DNA of 7,475 nucleotides from Frondihabitans sp. GTDB taxonomy: Bacteria > Actinomycetota > Actinomycetes > Actinomycetales > Microbacteriaceae. Shown here in pieces: positions 1 through 5,570 of the stretch. A program made the position numbers and the translations under genes. The stretch covers positions 1 through 7,475 of the forward strand of contig JAODMX010000140.1 in NCBI GenBank assembly GCA_025464735.1, in the 5' to 3' direction. The notes beneath the pieces were generated by a model. That model was not told where the DNA came from. It did not search any database and saw only the letters and a program-made list of their open reading frames with translations. Numbering within the stretch: the first letter of the stretch is position 1; each line of letters begins with the position of its first letter.

Positions 1-1024
1 CGTGCACCGCTCTCGACATGACCCTCGGCGTGAGGACGTACGCCTCCACCGGGTGGTACACGAGGTAGAAGATGATGGCGGCGATGGCGGCGGCGGGCGA
101 CGTGAACAGGCAGACGACGATGATGACGACGGCCTCGACCACCGTGTCGATGATCGGGATGAGTGCTCCGACGAACGCCAGAGCCGTGAGAAGCGCTATT
201 CCGGGCACGTGGAAGACGAGAAGCAGGATGAATGTCAGCGCTGCGTTGAGCGCGGCGAGCGTGACCTGGCCGATGACGTAGCGACCGACGGAGAGTGTCA
301 TCTCCTCGTAGATCGACCGCCAGGCTGCTGCCTTCGAGGCCGGAACCATCTGAAACGCCTTGTTGGTCATCACTGGCAGCGTGGCGGTGAAGTAGATGGT
401 GAGAATCAGAACGATGAACGTGGCCACGATCCCGTCAACCACCCCGGTGCCGAATGAGAGGAGCCCGCTTCCGATCGAATTGAGGTGCGCTGGATTTTTG
501 AGGAAGTCGGTCACGCTCGAGAGCAGGCCGTTCACCGACGAGTCGACGCCGAGCTGCCCGGTGAGGTCGGTGAACCACGGCGCCTTGGTCAGATGGTCGA
601 CGATCAGGGGTGCCCGGTGTGCGACCGCGAGCAGTTGTCGCCCGACGAGGGGCGCGACGGTGAAGATCACGGCGGTGATCAGGACTACGAGAACCGCGAA
701 GATCAACCCGACGGCCGCGCCGCGTCGGATCCCGCTCCTCTCGAGCCAGACAATGATCGGCTCGAGGGCCAATGAGAGGAAGTAGGCGACGCCGACGTAG
801 GTGAGGACGACCGAGATCGTTCCGATCCCGGTGATGATCGCGATGCCGAGCCCCACGCCGAGAGCGCCGACCAGGCCGATGCGGAAGGCTTGCACCGAGA
901 TGAGTTGGCGCATTCCGGATCCGGCGACCCGAGGCGACTCGCGGGGGAGCGGGTCGGGGGAGGTGCGGAGTGTCCGCGGCGCGCGCGGTGAGGGACGGCG
1001 GCGTGGTCTGGTCGCAAGGGTCAC
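1..1024 (-). CDS. AI-2E (PerM/UPF0118) family transporter, C-terminus cut by window edge
   Basis: Polytopic inner-membrane protein of the AI-2E/PerM family (Pfam AI-2E_transport). Members are proposed exporters of varied small solutes or ions, and the name does not prove an autoinducer-2 role. I translated the reverse strand by hand from 1024 to 2 and found an open frame of 341 codons with no stop. It shows paired N-terminal hydrophobic helices (IAIITGIGTISVVLTYVGVA, then LIFAVLVVLITAVIF), a soluble amphipathic middle with no long hydrophobic run, and then the conserved C-terminal block with GALIPIID and EAYVLTPRVMSRAV. Family members usually continue a few dozen residues beyond this, so the end lies outside the window. 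The start is uncertain. GTG at 1024 sits 7 nt after a good -10 box and gives a 37-residue Arg/Pro-rich cytoplasmic extension. ATG at 913 begins nearer the first membrane helix but has no ribosome-binding site. The gene is divergent from proS. The family call is firm; the substrate is unknown. Confidence 0.9.
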   Translation of the reverse strand, partial: MTLATRPRRRPSPRAPRTLRTSPDPLPRESPRVAGSGMRQLISVQAFRIGLVGALGVGLGIAIITGIGTISVVLTYVGVAYFLSLALEPIIVWLERSGIRRGAAVGLIFAVLVVLITAVIFTVAPLVGRQLLAVAHRAPLIVDHLTKAPWFTDLTGQLGVDSSVNGLLSSVTDFLKNPAHLNSIGSGLLSFGTGVVDGIVATFIVLILTIYFTATLPVMTNKAFQMVPASKAAAWRSIYEEMTLSVGRYVIGQVTLAALNAALTFILLLVFHVPGIALLTALAFVGALIPIIDTVVEAVVIIVVCLFTSPAAAIAAIIFYLVYHPVEAYVLTPRVMSRAVH

Positions 1025-1060
1025 GACGCTCACGCTACGCAGAGCCCGGACGCTTGTCGT
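1025..1060 (-). promoter_or_regulatory. Probable leaderless promoter of the AI-2E family gene
   Basis: On the minus strand, ACGACA (1060-1055, 4 of 6 matches to TTGACA) is followed by exactly 17 bp and then TAGCGT (1037-1032, a TANNNT -10). The GTG codon at 1024 starts 7 nt after the -10 box, where transcription would be expected to begin, so the mRNA would have no leader. No Shine-Dalgarno sequence precedes this GTG, which agrees. The transcription start itself is inferred. Confidence 0.5.
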
Positions 1061-1073
1061 CGGCCTGCGGGCG

Positions 1074-1096
1074 GATACCTGCGGCACCGGGGTATC
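1074..1096. repeat. Inverted repeat in the AI-2E / proS divergent promoter region
   Basis: GATACC (1074-1079) and GGTATC (1091-1096) form perfect 6-bp arms around an 11-bp spacer. The repeat lies between the two divergent promoters and touches the weak -35 region of proS. The spacing and position would suit a dimeric regulator, but 6-bp arms can arise by chance and no regulator gene lies nearby. Confidence 0.3.
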
Positions 1097-1130
1097 GCCG
1101 AACGCCACGAAGCGCCGCTAGCGTGTGCTG
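1095..1130 (+). promoter_or_regulatory. Probable leaderless promoter of proS
   Basis: TAGCGT (1119-1124) is a TANNNT -10 box, and the ATG at 1131 follows it after 6 nt, so transcription should start at or very near the start codon. The -35 is weak: TCGCCG at 1095-1100 with an 18-bp spacer matches 3 of 6. The placement argues against the alternative GTG at 1125, which directly abuts the -10 box and would fall upstream of the expected transcript. There is no Shine-Dalgarno sequence before 1131. Confidence 0.5.
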
Positions 1131-2555
1131 ATGACAGCTTCGACGCGCCCGAGTGTGCTCGCCTCGCAGGCGGACGATTTTCCCCGGTGGTACCAGGACG
1201 TCCTGGAAAAGGCCGAGCTGGCCGATAACGGCCCGGTGCGAGGCACGATGGTGATCCGACCTTACGCATACGGGCTCTGGGAGCGGATGCAGGCCGAGAT
1301 CGACCGTCGGATCAAGGCCACAGGTGCCGAGAACGTCTATCTGCCGATGCTCATCCCGCAGTCGTATCTCGAGCGCGAGGCCGAGCATGTCGAGGGGTTC
1401 AGCCCGGAACTTGCCGTCGTCACGCATGCCGGCGGCAAGGAGCTCGGCGAGCCCGCCGTTCTCAGGCCCACGAGCGAGACCCTCTTCGGCGAGGTCATGT
1501 CGAAGTGGGTTCAGTCGCATCGTGACCTTCCGATGCTTCTCAACCAGTGGGCGAACGTGGTGCGGTGGGAGATGCGGCCACGCCTCTTCCTTCGCACGAC
1601 GGAGTTCCTCTGGCAGGAGGGGCACACGGCCCACGCCACTCGGGACGACGCATCGGCCTACGCCCGACGGATCCACCTCGAGGTGTATCGGGACTTCCTC
1701 CAGAACGTGCTGGCCATCCCGGTCCTCGTGGGGGCGAAGACGGCGAGGGAACGATTCGCCGGAGCCGTCAACACGATGACGTGCGAGGCCATGATGGGCG
1801 ACGGCAAGGCTGTGCAGATGGCGACGAGCCACGAGCTCGGGCAGAACTTTGCCAAGGCCTTTGGCATCGACTACACCAGCGCGACGGGGCTCGTGGAGTC
1901 GTGTTGGACCACGTCATGGGGATCCAGCACCCGGATGGTGGGTGGCCTCATCATGGCTCACGGCGACGACAACGGTCTTCGTCTGCCGCCGCGCATCGCC
2001 CCGGTGCAGGTCGTTGTGATGGCCGTGAAGGAGGATGACCGCACCCTGAGCGCGGCAGCGACCATCGTCGCCGACTTGACGGCCTCCGGTGTTCGCGCCC
2101 GGGTCGATGACCGGACGACGCAGGGGTTCGGCCGACGTGCCACGGAGTGGGAGCTGAAGGGTGTTCCGCTGCGGATCGAGGTCGGACCTCGCGATCTCGA
2201 CCGGGGCCAGGCCACCCTGGTCCGGCGCGACACGGGCGTGAAGTCGCCTCTGCCGCTCACGGGGATCGGTGCGGCTGTTCCCGGGCTGCTCGAGTCGATG
2301 CATTCCGAGATGATCGATGGCGCGCGAGTGCGGTTGGATGCACGCACCACCGACGTGGCTTCGGTCGGAGAAGCCAAGGAGGCGGCGGCGACGGGATTCG
2401 CGCGGATTGCGTGGTCTCTCCTCACCGATGAGGGTGAGGCGCTGCTCAACAGGGACGCCATCAGCGTGCGCTGCCTCCAGCGGCCGGATGGCACCCTCCC
2501 CGGATCCGAGGATCTCGCTGAAGATCTCGTCGCGATCGTCGGTCGGAGCTACTGA
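1131..2555 (+). CDS. proS: Prolyl-tRNA synthetase, short archaeal/eukaryote-like type without editing domain
   Basis: Cytoplasmic class II aminoacyl-tRNA synthetase that charges tRNA-Pro with proline using ATP. From ATG 1131 it has 474 residues. Motif 1 lies around residues 37-57, and the proline/ATP-binding RPTSET is at 112-117. Motif 2 covers 143-170 (RWEMRPRLFLRTTEFLWQEG) and motif 3 covers 266-290 (STRMVGGLIMAHGDD, then LPPRIAP). The anticodon-binding domain is about 290-385, and a C-terminal domain ends in GRSY. The final Tyr is typical of ProRS type 3. Only about 95 residues separate motifs 2 and 3, so the roughly 180-residue editing insertion of the common bacterial type is absent. The C-terminal zinc-binding Cys cluster of many type 3 enzymes is also missing, with only Cys448 in that domain. 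The start was chosen because ATG 1131 sits 6 nt after a -10 box; GTG 1125 would add two codons. The gene stands alone on its strand, with the exporter about 180 bp downstream. Confidence 0.96.
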   Translation: MTASTRPSVLASQADDFPRWYQDVLEKAELADNGPVRGTMVIRPYAYGLWERMQAEIDRRIKATGAENVYLPMLIPQSYLEREAEHVEGFSPELAVVTHAGGKELGEPAVLRPTSETLFGEVMSKWVQSHRDLPMLLNQWANVVRWEMRPRLFLRTTEFLWQEGHTAHATRDDASAYARRIHLEVYRDFLQNVLAIPVLVGAKTARERFAGAVNTMTCEAMMGDGKAVQMATSHELGQNFAKAFGIDYTSATGLVESCWTTSWGSSTRMVGGLIMAHGDDNGLRLPPRIAPVQVVVMAVKEDDRTLSAAATIVADLTASGVRARVDDRTTQGFGRRATEWELKGVPLRIEVGPRDLDRGQATLVRRDTGVKSPLPLTGIGAAVPGLLESMHSEMIDGARVRLDARTTDVASVGEAKEAAATGFARIAWSLLTDEGEALLNRDAISVRCLQRPDGTLPGSEDLAEDLVAIVGRSY

Positions 2556-2557
2556 CC

Positions 2558-2578
2558 GCACCGACTGACCCGGTGTGC
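2558..2578 (+). terminator. Weak hairpin after proS, possible terminator
   Basis: Just after the proS stop, CACCG (2559-2563) can pair with CGGTG (2571-2575) around a 7-nt loop, with an extra G-T pair possible. No T-run follows directly; the nearest, TTTTT at 2595-2599, is about 20 nt away. It is a weak candidate and a factor-dependent stop is as likely. Confidence 0.2.
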
Positions 2579-2603
2579 TAACGAAACGCGAGCATTTTTG
2601 CAG

Positions 2604-2640
2604 TCGCAGAAATCATGCGGGGCGTGTAAAGTTGCCGTAC
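2604..2640 (+). promoter_or_regulatory. Probable promoter of the exporter-tetR pair
   Basis: TAAAGT (2627-2632), preceded by TG two bases upstream, is the best TANNNT -10 box in this gap and predicts a start near 2639. The -35 position at 17 bp spacing reads TCGCAG (2604-2609) and is poor; TTGCAG at 2598-2603 is better but too far away at 23 bp. The -10 lies inside the large dyad at 2621-2656, so a protein bound there would block it. A start near 2639 would give a leader of about 100 nt. Confidence 0.4.
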
Positions 2641-2656
2641 TGCAAGTTTGAACGCC
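2621..2656. promoter_or_regulatory. Large imperfect palindrome, probable operator for the TetR repressor
   Basis: The dyad is centred between 2638 and 2639. Outer arms GGCGT (2621-2625) and ACGCC (2652-2656) are exact complements. Inside them AAA (2628-2630) pairs with TTT (2647-2649), TTGC (2632-2635) with GCAA (2642-2645), and the centre is GTAC (2637-2640). In all, 14 of 18 half-positions are symmetric over 36 bp, and 9 of 11 over the inner 22 bp. It covers the -10 box and the expected transcription start of the exporter gene. Size and position fit a TetR-family operator, and a tetR gene ends the same transcription unit. The dyad is seen in the sequence; its pairing with this repressor is inferred. 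Confidence 0.6.
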
Positions 2657-2688
2657 ACTGTCGGCGCCCCCGAGGAGTTCGGCGTTTT
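2650..2688 (+). other. Possible stem-loop in the exporter mRNA leader
   Basis: If transcription starts near 2639, the leader can pair AACGCC (2651-2656) with GGCGTT (2681-2686), enclosing a smaller TCGG/CCGA stem (2661-2664 with 2669-2672), and ends in TTTT (2685-2688). This resembles a weak attenuator. The run of four Ts is short, and part of the left arm is also the right arm of the operator dyad, so the pairing may be a by-product of that symmetry. Confidence 0.2.
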
Positions 2689-2726
2689 GGCGCGCCCTCG
2701 ACGGTCGGCCAGCACAGACGAAACAC

Positions 2727-2733
2727 AGAAGGA
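2727..2733 (+). promoter_or_regulatory. Ribosome-binding site of the exporter gene
   Basis: AGAAGGA ends 5 nt before the ATG at 2739. It supports this start over the internal ATG at codon 24 (2808). Confidence 0.7.
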
Positions 2734-2738
2734 CAGCC

Positions 2739-4865
2739 ATGTCATCAGTCTCCGCTCCCTCACGGGCGCAGGGCGGCCGAGCGGTCGCCAACTCCTCGAA
2801 ACCGGTGATGAGTCACCGCCAAATCCTCCTCGTGATCTACGGGCTCATGGCCGGGATGTTCCTGTCCGCCCTCGACCAGACCGTCGTCGGCACGGCCATT
2901 CGAACAATCGGCGACGACCTTCACGGCCTCAATCAGCAGGCCTGGGTCACCACCGCCTACCTGATTGCCTCGACGATCACGACGCCGATCTACGGCAAGC
3001 TCTCCGACATCTTCGGCCGGCGTCCGCTGTATATCTTCGGCATCACGGTGTTCATCCTGGGCTCGCTCATGTCGTCGTTCTCGACATCGATGATCATGCT
3101 GGCCGGGTTCCGAGCCTTCCAGGGCATCGGCGCCGGTGCGCTGATGTCGTTGCCGCTGGCGATCATGGGAGACATCCTCGCCCCGCGGGAGCGAGCCAAA
3201 TACCAGGGCTACTTCCTCGCCGTCTTCGGTATCTCCAGCGTCATCGGTCCGCTGATCGGTGGCCTCCTCGCCGGGACGAACAGCATCCTGTTCATCTCGG
3301 GCTGGCGCTGGGTGTTCCTGGTCAACGTGCCGATCGGCATCGCCGCTCTCCTCATGGTGCTTGCCTTCCTGCATCTGCCGAAGTTCGGCGACGCGCGCAA
3401 GGTGCGCATCGACTGGTTCGGCGCCACCGCCGTCATCGTGACGCTGCTGCCGCTTCTGCTCGTCGCGGAACAGGGTCGTGACTGGGGCTGGACCTCGGCC
3501 GGCTCGATCGCCTGCTACGTCATCGGCGTCGTCGGCCTCGTCGGTTTCCTGGTCGTCGAGACCCTGATGAAAGACGACGCGATCATCCCGCTGAAACTCT
3601 TCCGCTCTGGTGTCTTCTCGATGGCCACGCTGCTCGGCTTCCTGGTCGGTTTCGCCATGTTCGGCGCGATGCTGACGATTCCGCTCTACCTGCAGATCGT
3701 CACCGGACTCAGCCCCACGGCATCCGGCTTTGCCACGCTGCCGATGATCGGCGGTCTGATGATCGCCTCGATCGCCTCGGGTCAGATCGTTTCCCGCACC
3801 GGTCATTACCGCATTTTCCCGGTGATCGGCACCGCGTTCACGTCGGCCGGCTTCCTCGTCCTGACCTTCATGACGATCGACAAGCCCCTCTGGTTCCTGA
3901 TGATCGGCATGTTCCTCATCGGTCTCGGTCTCGGTCAGCTGATGCAGACGATCACGCTCGCCAGCCAGAACTCGGTCGAACCGCGTGACATGGGTGTGGC
4001 GACGAGCTCCGCGACGTTCTTCCGTCAAATCGGTGGAACGCTCGGCACCGCGATCCTGCTCTCGGTCCTCTTCTCGCTCATGCCGACGAACATCGGAACC
4101 GCCATGGAGAACAAGGCCGACCTGTCGTCGGCGTTGGACGCCGCGCTCAATCCGACGGTCGCCACAGCCTCGGAGAACGCGGGCGTGATGAAGCAGATCT
4201 GGAACCCCATCGTGACTCCGGTCAAGAAGGAGATCCAGACCGGTCTCGACACCGGAACCGCCGCCGCGACCAGTGCAGCCCAGGCGGCCGTGACAAAGCA
4301 GGTGCAGGCCGCCGTCGCAGCCCAGGTCGCGGCAGGGACGATTCCCGCCGCCCAAGAGCAGCAGGTCGTCGCGCAGCAGGTCGCCGCGGCGCTGCCGAGT
4401 GCGACGTCGGCAGCGCTCAGCCAGGCCGCTACCCAGGCTCACGCCAGCGTCGTGGACGGCAAGCTTGCGATCGACTACTCGAACGCCGCGCAGCGCACGA
4501 ACGTCGTCAACGAGGTTGCTCCGAAAATCGTCACCCAGCTGAAGAAGGCATCCTCGTCGACCAGCGCGTCGAGCAGTGACACGAGCGACACGTCGTTCCT
4601 CAACGGTGCTGACGGCCGGTTGACGAAGCCGTTCCTCACCGGCTTCAATGCCTCGGCGGTCACGATCTACTTCGTCGGTCTCGGGGTGATCCTGCTCGCG
4701 TTCGTGCTGAGCTGGTTCTTCCGGGTGCCGCCGCTGCGCAAGTCGTCGGCGCTGCAGCAGCGGGCCGACGAAGCGGGAGCCCCCGACGACGGAGACGACC
4801 GGGCAGCGACCCGGGCCGGCGAGAGCGCCGGTCCGACAACCGCATCGGTTCCGGTCACCCGTTAG
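2739..4865 (+). CDS. DHA2-family (EmrB/QacA type) 14-TM MFS multidrug exporter with long TM13-14 loop
   Basis: Cytoplasmic-membrane proton-coupled drug exporter of the major facilitator superfamily, DHA2 branch; 708 residues. Visible family motifs are D1 in ALDQTVVGTA (44-53), motif A GKLSDIFGRR (86-95) between TM2 and TM3, motif B RAFQGIGAGA (125-134) and motif C GISSVIGPLIGG (164-175), the antiporter signature. Hydrophobic segments fit 14 helices, the last at about 637-662. Between the last two helices lies an insertion of about 190 residues (roughly 448-636), predicted outside the cell. Its part 507-570 is dominated by Ala, Gln, Val and Thr, followed by a Ser/Thr/Asp stretch at 604-619. 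This makes the protein much longer than the usual 480-530 residues of the family. The cytoplasmic tail is acidic and disordered-looking. It is likely co-transcribed with the tetR gene 67 nt downstream and controlled by the dyad upstream. The substrate cannot be read from the sequence. Confidence 0.95.
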   Translation: MSSVSAPSRAQGGRAVANSSKPVMSHRQILLVIYGLMAGMFLSALDQTVVGTAIRTIGDDLHGLNQQAWVTTAYLIASTITTPIYGKLSDIFGRRPLYIFGITVFILGSLMSSFSTSMIMLAGFRAFQGIGAGALMSLPLAIMGDILAPRERAKYQGYFLAVFGISSVIGPLIGGLLAGTNSILFISGWRWVFLVNVPIGIAALLMVLAFLHLPKFGDARKVRIDWFGATAVIVTLLPLLLVAEQGRDWGWTSAGSIACYVIGVVGLVGFLVVETLMKDDAIIPLKLFRSGVFSMATLLGFLVGFAMFGAMLTIPLYLQIVTGLSPTASGFATLPMIGGLMIASIASGQIVSRTGHYRIFPVIGTAFTSAGFLVLTFMTIDKPLWFLMIGMFLIGLGLGQLMQTITLASQNSVEPRDMGVATSSATFFRQIGGTLGTAILLSVLFSLMPTNIGTAMENKADLSSALDAALNPTVATASENAGVMKQIWNPIVTPVKKEIQTGLDTGTAAATSAAQAAVTKQVQAAVAAQVAAGTIPAAQEQQVVAQQVAAALPSATSAALSQAATQAHASVVDGKLAIDYSNAAQRTNVVNEVAPKIVTQLKKASSSTSASSSDTSDTSFLNGADGRLTKPFLTGFNASAVTIYFVGLGVILLAFVLSWFFRVPPLRKSSALQQRADEAGAPDDGDDRAATRAGESAGPTTASVPVTR

Positions 4866-4870
4866 TCACT

Positions 4871-4905
4871 CGGGGATGCCCCGCCTTCGTCGTGGGGCAT
4901 CCCCG
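4871..4905 (+). terminator. Perfect 12-bp stem-loop between exporter and tetR, probable attenuating terminator
   Basis: CGGGGATGCCCC (4871-4882) and GGGGCATCCCCG (4894-4905) are exact inverted copies around an 11-nt loop, starting 5 nt after the exporter stop codon. The stem is very GC-rich and would be highly stable in RNA. No T-run follows, so it is not a classic intrinsic terminator. It may act as a partial terminator, an mRNA 3'-end stabiliser, or both, leaving less message for tetR. A binding site for a DNA-binding protein is a less likely alternative. Confidence 0.55.
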
Positions 4906-4923
4906 AACCTCGTCACGAAGTCC

Positions 4924-4929
4924 GGAGGA
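4924..4929 (+). promoter_or_regulatory. Ribosome-binding site that fixes the tetR start
   Basis: GGAGGA lies 3-4 nt before the GTG at 4933. It selects this GTG over the in-frame ATG at 4876, which lies inside the left arm of the stable hairpin and has no ribosome-binding site. Confidence 0.7.
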
Positions 4930-4932
4930 ATC

Positions 4933-5535
4933 GTGAACACTATTGAAGAGCTCGAGGTCACTGACGACAGCACGCTGCGCGAGCGCAAGAAGCGGAAGAC
5001 CCGTCAGATCATCCACGACGTGGCGCTGCGTCACGTCGCTCGAGACGGCCTTGCCGGGGTGACGGTCGAGGCGATCTGCGAAGAAGCCCTGGTGTCGCAG
5101 CGCACCTTCTTCAACTATTTTCCGTCGAAATCGGCGGCGGCTCTCGGATTCTCCGCCATCCGGATCAGCGAGACCGAAAGGATCCGATTCCTCGAGCGTG
5201 CGCCAGCCGGGCTCCTGTCCGCCCTGTGCCATCTCGTGGATGCGGCGCTCCAGGGGCCCGTGGACCGAACCGCGGTCCGCGCGGTGATCGCGTCGCGCCC
5301 GGAACTCCGCCCCGCCATGCTGCAGTGGATGGCGGAACTGTATCGCGAAATCCTCGACCTCGCGCAGCAGGTCACGTCCGCGCGCACCGCTCGGGTCGCC
5401 ATCACGCTCGTGCTCGGTGCCCTCGTCGAGGCCGTGAATCCTGACGCCGCCGCCGCCGACAGGCCTCTCGCCGACCGCCTCCTCGAGATCGTCTCGGAGG
5501 CCGGCGTCATCGCCCGCGAACTCCTTCCGGCCTGA
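4933..5535 (+). CDS. TetR/AcrR-family transcriptional regulator
   Basis: DNA-binding repressor, probably of the exporter operon it ends; 200 residues from GTG, a normal length for the family. The N-terminal helix-turn-helix spans about residues 15-72: RERKKRKTRQIIHDVALRHV opens helix 1, AICEEALVS carries helix 2, and QRTFFNYFPSKSAAAL is the recognition helix with the family's F-x-Y-F-x-x-K signature. Residues 75-200 form an all-helical Ala/Leu-rich ligand-binding and dimerisation region too variable to name a ligand. The gene follows the exporter by 67 nt, with a strong hairpin between them and no separate promoter that I can see. The best candidate operator is the dyad at 2621-2656. The link to the exporter is inferred from gene order. 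Confidence 0.92.
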   Translation: MNTIEELEVTDDSTLRERKKRKTRQIIHDVALRHVARDGLAGVTVEAICEEALVSQRTFFNYFPSKSAAALGFSAIRISETERIRFLERAPAGLLSALCHLVDAALQGPVDRTAVRAVIASRPELRPAMLQWMAELYREILDLAQQVTSARTARVAITLVLGALVEAVNPDAAAADRPLADRLLEIVSEAGVIARELLPA

Positions 5536-5570
5536 CGGACGCGGCGTGACCGGCGCGGCCTGACCGACGC
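5529..5570. repeat. Three tandem 14-bp repeats between convergent genes
   Basis: Units are GGCCTGACGGACGC (5529-5542), GGCGTGACCGGCGC (5543-5556) and GGCCTGACCGACGC (5557-5570). The first and third differ at one base and the second and third at two. The first unit includes the tetR stop codon, and the last ends exactly where the stop codon of the convergent deaminase gene begins. The array therefore fills the whole 35-bp gap plus the last codons of tetR. It contains no T-run and is not an evident terminator. Likely a small expanded tandem repeat. Confidence 0.75.

Noticed and set aside
1..1024. Autoinducer-2 quorum-sensing role from the AI-2E family name
   Set aside because: The family is functionally diverse, and no luxS or lsr-type gene is in the window.
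1035..1832. 265-codon minus-strand frame inside proS
   Set aside because: It is a shadow of the proS coding strand, which carries all class II synthetase motifs.
2689..2696. GGCGCGCC palindrome in the exporter leader
   Set aside because: An 8-bp GC-only palindrome is expected often in DNA of this composition.
2648..3481. TTG-started frame overlapping the exporter gene in another reading frame
   Set aside because: Low-complexity Arg/His/Pro product, no ribosome-binding site, and largely contained in the exporter gene.
2760..4442. 560-codon open frame antisense to the exporter gene
   Set aside because: Its product is an implausible string rich in Arg, Asp, Glu, Gly and His with no family motif, as expected from the opposite strand of a GC-rich gene. 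The plus-strand frame has clear MFS motifs.
4876..4932. ATG at 4876 as the tetR start, adding 19 residues
   Set aside because: It lies inside the left arm of a 12-bp perfect stem with no ribosome-binding site, and the added residues are not TetR-like. GTG 4933 has GGAGGA just upstream.
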